A DNA stretch of 64,000 nt from JAVBME01 sp031552765 (GTDB taxonomy: Bacteria > Bacillota > Negativicutes > Acidaminococcales > JAISLQ01), in assembly GCA_031552765.1 (NCBI GenBank), contig JAVBME010000008.1:124001-188000 (forward strand), given 5' to 3'. Below, piece by piece: positions 26,692-34,973 of this stretch. Position 1 is the first letter of the stretch. Every line of letters starts with the position of its first letter. The notes beneath the pieces were generated by a model, which had not been told where the DNA came from, did not search any database, and saw only the letters and a list, made by a program, of their open reading frames with translations. The position numbers and the translations under genes are program-made.

Positions 26692-27636
26692 CTAAAAATA
26701 AATATTATCGCCAACATCAAAATATTTTCCTGCCGCCTGGACATCCCTCTTGATCTGGGCCGCCAGTTCCGTAGCCCCGGAAAATTTCTGTTCCGAACGT
26801 ATTTTTGCTATAAAAGCCACTTCCAACTGCCGTCCGTAAATATCCTGGTCAAAGTCCATTATATAAACTTCCAGGCGGCGGGAACGCTCGCCAAAGGTCG
26901 GATTTTTACCTATGCTGGCAAGAGCGCGGAATACTTTGCCTTCAAACTTTGCAAAGGCGGCGTAAATCCCGTCGGCCGGCAGGCTTTCGCCGGCTTCCCC
27001 TATTTTCATATTGGCGGTCGGGAAGCCCAGCGTCCGGCCCCGGGCATCGCCATGTATTATTTCGCCCTGAAATGAATAGTAGCGCCCCAGCAATTTGCTG
27101 GCTTTTTTTAGATCACCGTCCATGATGAATTTTCTTATATTGCTGCTGTTGACGATTATCCCGTCCATAACGACAAGTTCTTTCACCACAACGGAAAACC
27201 CGTACGCTTCCCCGTCTTTAGCCAGTGTCCTGGCATTGCCGGCGCCCAGATAGCCATAAGAATAATTGTCACCGACCACGATGCAGCCGGGAGCAAAATT
27301 CCGCCTTAAGTCTAATACGAACTCTTCCGAACTAAGCAACGCAAAATTCCGGTCAAAGTGCATATTAAACAATATATCGACGCCCATATCCGCCAGCAAT
27401 TGCTTCTTTTTCTTTTCCGAACAAAGGCGCGGCGGCGCCTTTTCCGGCGATATCTCATCAAGCGGATGGTTGCTGAAAGAAAAGACCACGCATTTTTTAT
27501 TGTTTTTCCTAGCATATTCCAGCGCGGTAGTGATTATATCCACGTGGCCGATATGTATGCCGTCAAAAGTACCCAGCGCCATCGCGCAACCTGTGTAAAC
27601 TTCCGGTAAGTCATGAAACTTATTGAATACTTCCAT
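26692..27636 (-). CDS. ribF: Bifunctional riboflavin kinase/FAD synthetase
   Basis: 314 residues. I prefer ATG 27636 (MEVFNKFHDL) because family proteins begin here and GGTGGTG lies upstream; an ATG six codons earlier (27654) has no ribosome site. It makes FMN and then FAD. N-terminal nucleotidyltransferase with GTFDGIHIGH (about 23-32) and SSNIRKFI; C-terminal kinase with GRTLGFPTANM and GIYAAF. Its start lies inside the end of truB (17-base overlap), so translation is coupled. Confidence 0.93.
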   Translation of the reverse strand: MEVFNKFHDLPEVYTGCAMALGTFDGIHIGHVDIITTALEYARKNNKKCVVFSFSNHPLDEISPEKAPPRLCSEKKKKQLLADMGVDILFNMHFDRNFALLSSEEFVLDLRRNFAPGCIVVGDNYSYGYLGAGNARTLAKDGEAYGFSVVVKELVVMDGIIVNSSNIRKFIMDGDLKKASKLLGRYYSFQGEIIHGDARGRTLGFPTANMKIGEAGESLPADGIYAAFAKFEGKVFRALASIGKNPTFGERSRRLEVYIMDFDQDIYGRQLEVAFIAKIRSEQKFSGATELAAQIKRDVQAAGKYFDVGDNIYF

Positions 27637-28525
27637 CTTGTGCCGCACCACCATGAATGTTTAAATTGTCAGCCAAAACTTTTTTCGCCTGTATTTTCTC
27701 GCCATCCGACATACCTATGCCCAGCAAGACATTTTCCGCCGAATATAAGCAGATTTCACCAACATGTTCATTAGGCAAAGTGGTCGCCACGCCCTGGCAA
27801 AAACGCATGGCCTGTTTATCGTTCAGATAAATTTTCGGTAAATTCCCTACAGCTATATCCATCGGCAATATGCAGCGCGCCGGATTTTTTGCAATCTCTT
27901 CGATCAGGCGTGCGCTCTCTATTGTAAAAGAGCCGGCCCTGGTCCGCAGCAAAAAACTCATTGTTCCTACACTGCCTAATTTTTCCGCAATATCTTCCAG
28001 TAAAGTGCGTACATATACGCCTTTTGAACAATGTACTTCCAATAAAACAGTCTCTTTTTCCCGGCGCAGCGTTCTTATGCTATGTATAGTGACCGGACGC
28101 GCAGTCCGTTCCACCGTCTTTCCTTCCCGCGCTAACTTATAAAGTTTTTGGCCTCCGATTTTTATTGCCGAATACATAGGCGGTATTTGAAAAATATTGC
28201 CGGTAAAATTTTCCAGTACAGACAAAATATCTTCATCGGTAAAAACAGGGACTGCCTTATTTTCTATGATTTTTCCGCTATCGTCGCCGGTATCGGTCTT
28301 TACTCCCAGCAGCAATTGCGCTCTGTAGCACTTGTCGCTTTCGGCCGCGTATTCGATCACTCTAGTCGCTTTACCGACAAACACCGGCAACACGCCGGCA
28401 GCGTCCGGGTCTAAAGTTCCCGCATGGCCTACTTTTTTAATGCCGGTCACTTTGCGCACTAAGTATACTACATCGTGTGAAGTCATGCCCGGCGGTTTGA
28501 GAACATTGAAAATACCTGCCAGCAT
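27620..28525 (-). CDS. truB: tRNA pseudouridine-55 synthase
   Basis: 301 residues. Isomerises U55 in the T loop of tRNAs. N-terminal FNVLKPPGMTSHDVV, catalytic aspartate in HAGTLDPDAAGVLP (about 37-50), YRAQLLLGVKTDTGDD, and KGVYVRTLLEDI are the family motifs; a short PUA-like C-terminal part follows. Its stop overlaps ribF and its start touches the end of nrnA, inside the nusA-infB operon. Confidence 0.96.
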   Translation of the reverse strand: MLAGIFNVLKPPGMTSHDVVYLVRKVTGIKKVGHAGTLDPDAAGVLPVFVGKATRVIEYAAESDKCYRAQLLLGVKTDTGDDSGKIIENKAVPVFTDEDILSVLENFTGNIFQIPPMYSAIKIGGQKLYKLAREGKTVERTARPVTIHSIRTLRREKETVLLEVHCSKGVYVRTLLEDIAEKLGSVGTMSFLLRTRAGSFTIESARLIEEIAKNPARCILPMDIAVGNLPKIYLNDKQAMRFCQGVATTLPNEHVGEICLYSAENVLLGIGMSDGEKIQAKKVLADNLNIHGGAAQDGSIQ

Positions 28526-29484
28526 CAGGAAATTACTCCTAAATGCTGTTTTATGGCGCTTATTATTTCTATTCTTGCCTTTTCAATATTTCCCTCTATC
28601 GTACAGCCTGACGCCCGGGCATGCCCGCCGCCGCCATATTCCACGGCAATACTGCTCACATCGATTTTACGCGAGCGCATGCTCACGCGCGTCTTATCCA
28701 ATGCAACCCCTTTAAACAGAACAGCTACTTCCACGCCTTCGATGTAGCGCGGGTATTTGACAAAAGCATCGCTGTCCATCTCTTCGTTGTATAGCTCTAC
28801 CGAAATGCTTATAGACGCAATCATGCCGTCTGCGTCAAAGGACAGGGTCTCCAGTACTTTGGGCAGGACGCGCAAATTTTCCACTGTTTGTAGTTCCAAA
28901 AAATCCGCTATTTCATTAGGGCTGATCCCTGTTTCCAAAAGCTCCGCCGCTATCTTCATAGTGGCAGACGTGGTATTGGCGTAACGGAAAAAGCCGCAGT
29001 CAGTTACAATACCTGTATACAATACTGTGGCAAGTTCTTTATCCACCTGTACGCCCAATTCCTTTACCAGATGGAATATTATCTCACAGGTAGCCGCGGC
29101 TTTTACGTCCAAAAACAATAGCTCGGCAAAGCCTTTGTTGGAAACATGGTGGTCTATATTCATAATGAGCGGAGCATTTACGTGACGGCAAACAGAGCCG
29201 AGGCGCTCACAGTCGCTGGCGTCAAGTATCACCAGCAGGCCGGCCTGGAAGACTTCTTCCGCAGGCGGCCTTTTTATCGCTGCAATGCCGGGCAAAAATT
29301 TAAACTGGGGCGGCACTTCGTCATCTATGTACATATGCACATTTTTACCCAGTTTTTTTAGTGCCATACCTAAACCCAGCACTGAGCCGAAAGCGTCGCC
29401 GTCAGGGTTTATATGTGCGGCAACTGCGATATTGTCAGCCGCTTTCAATGCTTTTGCGATAGAAGAAAGGGAACATTGTTTCAT
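28525..29484 (-). CDS. nrnA: DHH phosphoesterase, NrnA-like oligoribonuclease/pAp phosphatase
   Basis: 319 residues. DHH domain with HINPDGDAFGS (about 20-30), the DAS-type aspartate (VILDASDCERLG) and DHHVSN (about 112-117); DHHA1 domain at the end with GGGGHARASGCTI. In Bacillus NrnA degrades short RNA oligomers and removes 3'-phosphate from pAp. Position between rbfA and truB is common in Firmicutes. It overlaps the truB start by one base. Confidence 0.88.
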   Translation of the reverse strand: MKQCSLSSIAKALKAADNIAVAAHINPDGDAFGSVLGLGMALKKLGKNVHMYIDDEVPPQFKFLPGIAAIKRPPAEEVFQAGLLVILDASDCERLGSVCRHVNAPLIMNIDHHVSNKGFAELLFLDVKAAATCEIIFHLVKELGVQVDKELATVLYTGIVTDCGFFRYANTTSATMKIAAELLETGISPNEIADFLELQTVENLRVLPKVLETLSFDADGMIASISISVELYNEEMDSDAFVKYPRYIEGVEVAVLFKGVALDKTRVSMRSRKIDVSSIAVEYGGGGHARASGCTIEGNIEKARIEIISAIKQHLGVIS

Positions 29485-29496
29485 GAAGCAGCCCCC

Positions 29497-29838
29497 TTAT
29501 TTATCTATATCGTGCAATATTTTTTGAATGTGCTCGCTGTATTCGAGCGATTTATCAAGATGCAAAGAAAGTTCCGGCGTAAATCTCAGCCGTATCCTTC
29601 TGCCTATCTCGGTACGAATAAAACCCAGAGAGTTTTTCATGCCTTGCCAGGACTGCGCTTTTTCTTCATCGCTGCCGTAAAGGCTAAGGTATATCTTGGC
29701 GCTGCGCAGATCGTCCGATGACTCTATGGCAGTAACAGTGACAAACTTTACCCTCGGGTCTTTTATATCGTTCAAAATTATATTGCTGACTTCCTGCCGG
29801 ATCATTTCCTGCACTTTTTCTACCCGGACACGCGCCAT
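29497..29838 (-). CDS. rbfA: Ribosome-binding factor A
   Basis: 113 residues, single KH-like domain. Helps mature the 5' end of 16S rRNA in the small subunit. Recognisable by RVEKVQEMIRQEVSNIIL and DIKDPRVKFVTVTAIE with the C-terminal LRFTPELSLHLDKSLEYSE. GGAGGTACG precedes the ATG. Between infB and nrnA. Confidence 0.94.
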   Translation of the reverse strand: MARVRVEKVQEMIRQEVSNIILNDIKDPRVKFVTVTAIESSDDLRSAKIYLSLYGSDEEKAQSWQGMKNSLGFIRTEIGRRIRLRFTPELSLHLDKSLEYSEHIQKILHDIDK

Positions 29839-29863
29839 AAACCGTACCTCCTAAATCAAAAAA

Positions 29864-32689
29864 CTACTCGGGTTTTATTTCTTCCATGATATACGCTTCG
29901 ATAATATCCCCTTCTTTGACATCGCGGAATTTATCGATGGTCAGGCCGCATTCGTAGCCCGCCGCTACTTCTTTTACATCGTCTTTAAAGCGGCGCAAAG
30001 ACTCGAGCTCGCCTTCATGTATGACTATGCCGTTACGCAACAGGCGTACTTTGGAGGAACGGGTTATTTTTCCTTCCTGTACATAGCAGCCGGCGATGAG
30101 AATCTTAGAAATAGTTATAAGCTGGCGGATTTCCACCCTGCCCTGTATCACTTCTTTGAATTTCGGCGCCAGCATACCTTTGATCGCGGCTTCCACATCA
30201 TTTATCGCGTCATAAATGACCCTATAAGTCTCAATGTCGACTTTTTCCGCTTCCGCGGTCTTTCTGGCATTGGCGTCAGGACGCACGTTAAAGCCGATAA
30301 TAAGCGCATTGGCTGCCGAAGCCAGCATGACGTCGGATTCGTTTATAGCGCCGACGCCCGAATGGACGACTACTACCTTTACTTCTTCATTCCTTATGCC
30401 TTCGAGCGCCTGGCGCAAAGCTTCAATAGTACCTTGTACGTCCGCTTTAACGACGATATTTAGCTCTTTTAGCTTGCCATCTTGTATCTGGCGGAAAATA
30501 TCATCCAAAGATACTTTCTGGTTTTGCTGCATCTCTTCGACCCGGCGTTTCGCTATACGTTTTTCGGCGACCACCCGGGCGGTTTTTTCGTCGGTAGCAT
30601 CAAGGATGTCGCCGGCACGCGGCACATCCGACAAACCTAAAACTTCTACCGGGGTAGACGGTCCTGCTTTTTTCAAGCTCTCGCCGCGCTCATTGACCAT
30701 AGCGCGTACTTTGCCGTAAGCAGTGCCGGCAATTATCGTATCGCCCACCCGGAGCGTACCTTTTTGTACCAGTACGGTAGCAACAGGCCCGCGCCCTTTG
30801 TCGAGCTCGGCCTCTATTATCGTGCCGTGGGCCGGCAGGTTGGGATTGGCAGTCAGTTCCTGCATCTCGGCTGTCAAAAGTATCATTTCCAAAAGTTCGG
30901 CTATACCCGTCTGCTTGTGTGCGGAAACAGGCACCATAATGGTCTGGCCGCCCCAGTCTTCAGCCTGTAGGCCATATTCCGTAAGCTGCTGTTTTACCCT
31001 ATCTGGGGCCGCCCCCGGCTTGTCCATCTTGTTTATCGCCACAATTATAGGAACTTCCGCCGCTTTGGCATGGTTTATCGCCTCGATAGTTTGCGGCATG
31101 ACGCCATCGTCGGCCGCTACTACCAGTATGGCGACATCAGTGACTTTAGCGCCGCGGGCGCGCATGGAAGTAAACGCCTCGTGGCCCGGCGTATCGAGAA
31201 ATACTATTTTCTTACCCTGGTAATGAACCTGGTAAGCGCCTATATGCTGAGTGATGCCACCAGCTTCGCGGGCAGTGACATTGGTTTTTCTTACAGTGTC
31301 AAGAAGCGACGTCTTGCCATGGTCGACATGCCCCATAATAGTGACTACCGGAGCGCGCGGCAATCGTTTTTGCGGATCGTCGTCTACTTCCTGTATCTCT
31401 GTCGGATCATGCTCAGGCGGTAGCTCTTTTACTTCCACCTGAAATTCATTGGCAACTAAAGTTGCAGTATCAAAATCTATCTCCTGGTTTATGGTCGCCA
31501 TGACGCCAAGGCCAAGAAGACATTTAATGACTTCCGATACTTCCCTTTTTAACGCTGCGGCAAAATCCTTTATAGAGATAAATTCAGGTATTTCAACGCT
31601 GGTGGGTTTTTGGACATTGGCCGTCGGCTGGACGAAAAGACCAGCCTTGGCATGTTTGGACAGTTTGCTTTTATCGATAAATTCCGGGCGTTCATGTTTT
31701 TTATCCTGGAATTTTCCTTTTTTCTTCTGGTTATAGGAAAATTTATTCCCCTGGGAAGCCGGCGGTTTAGCGCCAGCGGTTTCGCCCGGTTTGGCAGCAG
31801 GTTTTTTATTGAACCCTTGATCCGGTCGCGGCGGGAAACTCCTTTGCTGCTGGGCAGGCGCTCCGCCCGGCCTGTTGTTATACGGCTGTTGTCCTGGCGC
31901 ACCCTGCGGACGCTGCTGCTGGAAGCCACCCGGTCTGTTATACGGCTGTTGTCCTGGCGTACCTTGCGGGCGCTGCTGCTGGAAGCCACCCGGTCTGTTG
32001 TACGGCTGCTGTCCTGGCGCGCCTTGCGGACGCTGTTGCTGGAACCCGCCCGGCCTATTGTGCTGCTGTTGTCCCGCCGGCGCTGCCGTGCCTACCCGTG
32101 GCTGTTGCGGACGAAAATCGCCGCGTTCTCCACGCGCTTCATGCCTTTGTTGTCCCGGCTGCTGCGGGGAATAGGCGCCCTGTTGCGGGCGCTGCACTGG
32201 CCTTGCGCTTTGCGGCGTATGTGTATGCGAAGGAGCCGCCGGCTTTTGACCAGGCTGAAATACCCGCCTTTCTCCGGTAGGAGGAGCGGGCGGCACATGA
32301 ACAGGCGCAGCCGTACGCGGCGGTTGGGGCCGCGTTTCAGGACGTTCGGTTTTCTCTATTTGTTCAACGGGAGCCTTGGGCGCCTCACGGCGTACAGGTG
32401 CGGCAGCTTCAGGCGGTTTTACCGGTTTAACTGGCTGCGTCGTCGGCTGCACTGTTTTTTCCTGTGCGGCTTTAGGCGGTTCAGGCTTGATGGCAGGCGC
32501 AAGTTTTTCCTGTGCGGCCACAGCGTCGCTTTTACGCGCAAAAGTCCTTACGATAATCTCCCGTCCATTTTCATCGATACTGCTCATATGGTTTTTAACC
32601 GGCATGTCATTTCTAGCTAAAATATCTAAAATCACCTTGCTGGTTGCGCCAAATTCTTTTGCTAATTCAAATACCCTGTACTTAGGCAT
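29864..32689 (-). CDS. infB: Translation initiation factor IF-2
   Basis: 941 residues from the ATG at 32689 (MPKYRVFELAKEFG), behind GGGGGTGG. Brings initiator tRNA to the 30S subunit in a GTP-dependent way. Order: N-terminal IF2N helix region, long proline/glutamine/glycine-rich linker (about 75-340), second IF2N subdomain (SVEIPEFISIKDFAAALKR), G domain with GHVDHGKTS, DTPGH and NKMD, and the beta-barrel and fMet-tRNA-binding C-terminal domains. The linker holds three 20-residue tandem copies (about residues 209-275). The rest is normal. Confidence 0.96.
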   Translation of the reverse strand: MPKYRVFELAKEFGATSKVILDILARNDMPVKNHMSSIDENGREIIVRTFARKSDAVAAQEKLAPAIKPEPPKAAQEKTVQPTTQPVKPVKPPEAAAPVRREAPKAPVEQIEKTERPETRPQPPRTAAPVHVPPAPPTGERRVFQPGQKPAAPSHTHTPQSARPVQRPQQGAYSPQQPGQQRHEARGERGDFRPQQPRVGTAAPAGQQQHNRPGGFQQQRPQGAPGQQPYNRPGGFQQQRPQGTPGQQPYNRPGGFQQQRPQGAPGQQPYNNRPGGAPAQQQRSFPPRPDQGFNKKPAAKPGETAGAKPPASQGNKFSYNQKKKGKFQDKKHERPEFIDKSKLSKHAKAGLFVQPTANVQKPTSVEIPEFISIKDFAAALKREVSEVIKCLLGLGVMATINQEIDFDTATLVANEFQVEVKELPPEHDPTEIQEVDDDPQKRLPRAPVVTIMGHVDHGKTSLLDTVRKTNVTAREAGGITQHIGAYQVHYQGKKIVFLDTPGHEAFTSMRARGAKVTDVAILVVAADDGVMPQTIEAINHAKAAEVPIIVAINKMDKPGAAPDRVKQQLTEYGLQAEDWGGQTIMVPVSAHKQTGIAELLEMILLTAEMQELTANPNLPAHGTIIEAELDKGRGPVATVLVQKGTLRVGDTIIAGTAYGKVRAMVNERGESLKKAGPSTPVEVLGLSDVPRAGDILDATDEKTARVVAEKRIAKRRVEEMQQNQKVSLDDIFRQIQDGKLKELNIVVKADVQGTIEALRQALEGIRNEEVKVVVVHSGVGAINESDVMLASAANALIIGFNVRPDANARKTAEAEKVDIETYRVIYDAINDVEAAIKGMLAPKFKEVIQGRVEIRQLITISKILIAGCYVQEGKITRSSKVRLLRNGIVIHEGELESLRRFKDDVKEVAAGYECGLTIDKFRDVKEGDIIEAYIMEEIKPE
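31866..32062. repeat. 60-bp tandem repeat inside infB
   Basis: Three near-identical copies with a period of 60 bases plus a partial fourth, in the linker-coding part of infB. The unit encodes a 20-residue PGGFQQQRPQGxPGQQPYNR block. Copies differ mainly at third codon positions; the copy at the 31866 end has one extra codon (an added asparagine). Confidence 0.9.
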
Positions 32690-32705
32690 CCATCCACCCC
32701 CAAGA

Positions 32706-33023
32706 TTATCGTTCACCAATACCTTTAACCTCTTTTTCTATCATAACGGCAAAGCCTTTATCAAGTACAGCCACCGCCGTACGTTCGGCTTTTCCTATTG
32801 CTCCACCCAGTGAGCGCCGGCCCAGGCATCCATAGACCGGAACTGCAAAAGATGCTGCCATATTAAACATATTTTTGCGGGAATTTTTCGCGGCGTCCGC
32901 CGCTACAAGCAACAGCTTAGCTTTACCCGCTTTTACCGCCGTCTGTACGGCTGTGTCGCCCGAAGCAAGTTTACCGGCTTTTTGCGCCAGCCCCAGTGCG
33001 GCAAGTATCTTTTCTTCCCTCAT
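32706..33023 (-). CDS. ylxQ: L7Ae-family RNA-binding protein YlxQ
   Basis: 105 residues of the L7Ae/L30e fold: LGLAQKAGKLASGDTAV at the N-terminus, KLLLVAADAAKNSRK, and PVYGCLGRRSLGGAIGKAERTAVAV. Homologues bind kink-turn RNA; the Bacillus gene lies in the same place before infB. Its start overlaps the end of ylxR by 4 bases. Confidence 0.88.
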   Translation of the reverse strand: MREEKILAALGLAQKAGKLASGDTAVQTAVKAGKAKLLLVAADAAKNSRKNMFNMAASFAVPVYGCLGRRSLGGAIGKAERTAVAVLDKGFAVMIEKEVKGIGER

Positions 33024-33283
33024 GTGCCGATACCCGACAACAAAGTTTCATAAATATCGCTAGAAACACTTTTTTCAAGGGCTTTTTCCAGACGTTTTTC
33101 TTTCCAGGCTTTTTGCACGCAGGACTGGTCTGCACAGACATACGCTCCCCGGCCTGCCTTTTTTCCTGTACTGTCAAGCGTTATATCGCCTTCCGGGGTA
33201 CGTACGATACGCAAAAGGTCGCGTTTATTTTTCATTTGCTGGCAGCCTACGCACATGCGTTGAGGTACTTTCTTCACTTTCAT
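33020..33283 (-). CDS. ylxR: YlxR (DUF448) nucleic-acid-binding protein
   Basis: 87 residues. PQRMCVGCQQMKNKRDLLRIV and GRGAYVCADQSCVQKAWKEKRL are the family hallmarks, with paired cysteines. Homologues have been linked to transcription control and to RNase P in Bacillus-group bacteria, but the biochemical role is open. Overlaps nusA (stop/start) by 4 bases. Confidence 0.9.
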   Translation of the reverse strand: MKVKKVPQRMCVGCQQMKNKRDLLRIVRTPEGDITLDSTGKKAGRGAYVCADQSCVQKAWKEKRLEKALEKSVSSDIYETLLSGIGT

Positions 33284-34338
33284 GCCAGTTCACGCGCCTC
33301 CTCGGCAGCAGCCTGCGACTCACTCTTTATGTCTATCTTCCAGCCAGTAAGTTTTGCGGCCAGGCGGGCATTTTGCCCCTCTTTGCCGATAGCCAGGGAA
33401 AGCTGGTAGTCAGGCACTACTACCCGGCAGATCTTCTCCGCTGTATTCGCCTCTACCGACACCACTTTTGCCGGGCTCAGGGCATTGGCTACATACTGCT
33501 GCGGATCGGCGCTGTATTTTACGATATCTATCTTTTCGCCGCGCAGTTCATTGACTATAGTCTGTACGCGCATGCCTTTATGCCCGACACAAGAGCCTAC
33601 AGGGTCGACATTTTCATCCTTGGAATAAACCGCTATCTTGGAACGCATACCGGCTTCACGGGCCACCGACTTTATCTCTACCAGCCCGTCGTGTATCTCC
33701 GGCACTTCGAGTTCAAACAGACGTTTCAAAAGCCCGGGGTGTGTGCGGGAAACCATTATCTGCGGGCCTTTATTGGTCTTTTTTACTTCTATTATATAAG
33801 TCTTTATGCGGTCAAGGTAGGCATAGCGTTCCCCTTCAATCTGCTCGTTTGCCGTAAGGATAGCCTCCGCCTTGCCTAAATCTATGTAAACATTTTTCTG
33901 TTCAGTACGCTGTACGACGCCGGTCACTATATCGCTCTCACGGTTGGAAAATTTTTCATAGACCAGCCCGCGCTCTATTTCCCGGATACGCTGCACCACC
34001 ACCTGTTTTGCGGTCTGGGCGGCAATACGGCCAAAATTCCTCGGCGTTACCTCTATCTCCACGATATCGTCAAGCTGGTAGCGCGGGTCGATCTTTCTCG
34101 CTTCTTCCAGCGTCATTTCCAAATATTCGTCTTCTATTTTATCCACTATTATTTTCCGTGCATAAACGTGTATATCGCCCTTGGTACGGTCAAGCGCTAC
34201 TCTCACATTTTGCGAAGAGCCGAAATTTTTACGGTACGCGGCAATAAGGGCCGCCTCCACAGCATCAAACAAGATTTCCGGTACGATGCCTTTTTCCTTC
34301 CCCAATTCCCTAAACGCGCTCAACAATTCTGAATTCAC
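33280..34338 (-). CDS. nusA: Transcription termination/antitermination factor NusA
   Basis: 352 residues, the short Firmicutes form without the E. coli C-terminal repeats. N-terminal RNA-polymerase-binding domain (1-125), S1 domain (ESDIVTGVVQRTEQKNVYIDLG), and two KH domains (VGSCVGHKGMRVQTI and LAIGKEGQNARLAAKLTGW). Modulates pausing, termination and antitermination. Second gene of the operon that begins with rimP. Confidence 0.96.
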   Translation of the reverse strand: MNSELLSAFRELGKEKGIVPEILFDAVEAALIAAYRKNFGSSQNVRVALDRTKGDIHVYARKIIVDKIEDEYLEMTLEEARKIDPRYQLDDIVEIEVTPRNFGRIAAQTAKQVVVQRIREIERGLVYEKFSNRESDIVTGVVQRTEQKNVYIDLGKAEAILTANEQIEGERYAYLDRIKTYIIEVKKTNKGPQIMVSRTHPGLLKRLFELEVPEIHDGLVEIKSVAREAGMRSKIAVYSKDENVDPVGSCVGHKGMRVQTIVNELRGEKIDIVKYSADPQQYVANALSPAKVVSVEANTAEKICRVVVPDYQLSLAIGKEGQNARLAAKLTGWKIDIKSESQAAAEEARELA

Positions 34339-34375
34339 TATCTATATCCCCCTAAAATATTTATATACCATTATA

Positions 34376-34825
34376 TTAAAACGTTAGATGCAATCTTACC
34401 CAAGATATTTTTCCCCGTTCCAGTTCCTCTATTTTACCGTCCACCGTGATGCGCAAGATATCCTGCGTACAGTCCCCCAGCTCACCGGTCATGACTTTTT
34501 TATCGTCCTGCATCTTGACGTCTATCATTTCGCCCTTATGCCGTAAAAAATCACGTTCTTTACGCAATTTACGGTCAAGGCCGGGAGATGATACCTCAAG
34601 ATAATAACGTTCTTTTATAAAGTCCTGTTCATCCAGCAGGGCCGCCAGTTTTTCACTGACATTCTGGCAATCGTCTATTTCGAGTCCCCCCTCTTTATCG
34701 AGGAAGACCCGCAAATACCAGTCACGTTCCCGGACGTATTCTACGTCCACCAGCTCGAGAGACGTACCGGCCAGCATGGGCGTTACCAGTCCTTCTACCA
34801 GTTCCTCCACATTTTTTTTTAGCAA
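34376..34825 (-). CDS. rimP: Ribosome maturation factor RimP
   Basis: 149 residues, two-domain family needed for 30S maturation. Motifs LELVDVEYVRERDWYLRVFLDKEGG and DQ-type YYLEVSSPGLDRKLRKERDF (about 78-100) are clear. First gene of the rimP-nusA-ylxR-ylxQ-infB-rbfA-nrnA-truB-ribF operon, with promoter and structured leader just upstream. Confidence 0.95.
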   Translation of the reverse strand: MLKKNVEELVEGLVTPMLAGTSLELVDVEYVRERDWYLRVFLDKEGGLEIDDCQNVSEKLAALLDEQDFIKERYYLEVSSPGLDRKLRKERDFLRHKGEMIDVKMQDDKKVMTGELGDCTQDILRITVDGKIEELERGKISWVRLHLTF

Positions 34826-34881
34826 ACAAAAACCCCCTTTAAAACCGTTGTTAAACTCATCCGCACATATAAATAAGCTGA

Positions 34882-34906
34882 GAGAGTGGGCTATCTACCC
34901 ACTCTC
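34882..34906 (-). promoter_or_regulatory. Hairpin in the rimP leader
   Basis: Perfect 9-bp stem GAGAGTGGG/CCCACTCTC with a 7-base loop, about 30 bases after the probable transcription start and 57 bases before rimP. No T-run follows on the - strand, so it is more likely a leader structure than a terminator; rimP-nusA leaders are often structured. Confidence 0.55.
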
Positions 34907-34935
34907 GGCATCGTTACCTTGAATTTTCTGTATTC

Positions 34936-34964
34936 AGTATACCATCAAAAGCAGCTTATTACAA
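34936..34964 (-). promoter_or_regulatory. Promoter of the rimP-nusA-infB operon
   Basis: TTGTAA (34959-34964) and TATACT (34936-34941) on the - strand, 17-base spacer. Confidence 0.65.
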
Positions 34965-34973
34965 TACTTTCCA

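Noticed and set aside
31866..32062. Regular 60-bp repeats as a CRISPR array
   Set aside because: Copies are contiguous with no spacers and code for a Gln/Pro/Gly-rich IF-2 linker in frame.
31610..32620. 336-codon open frame on the + strand opposite infB
   Set aside because: Arg/Leu/Gly-biased shadow of the infB linker with no ribosome site; the frame stays open because the 60-base repeat lacks stops on both strands.
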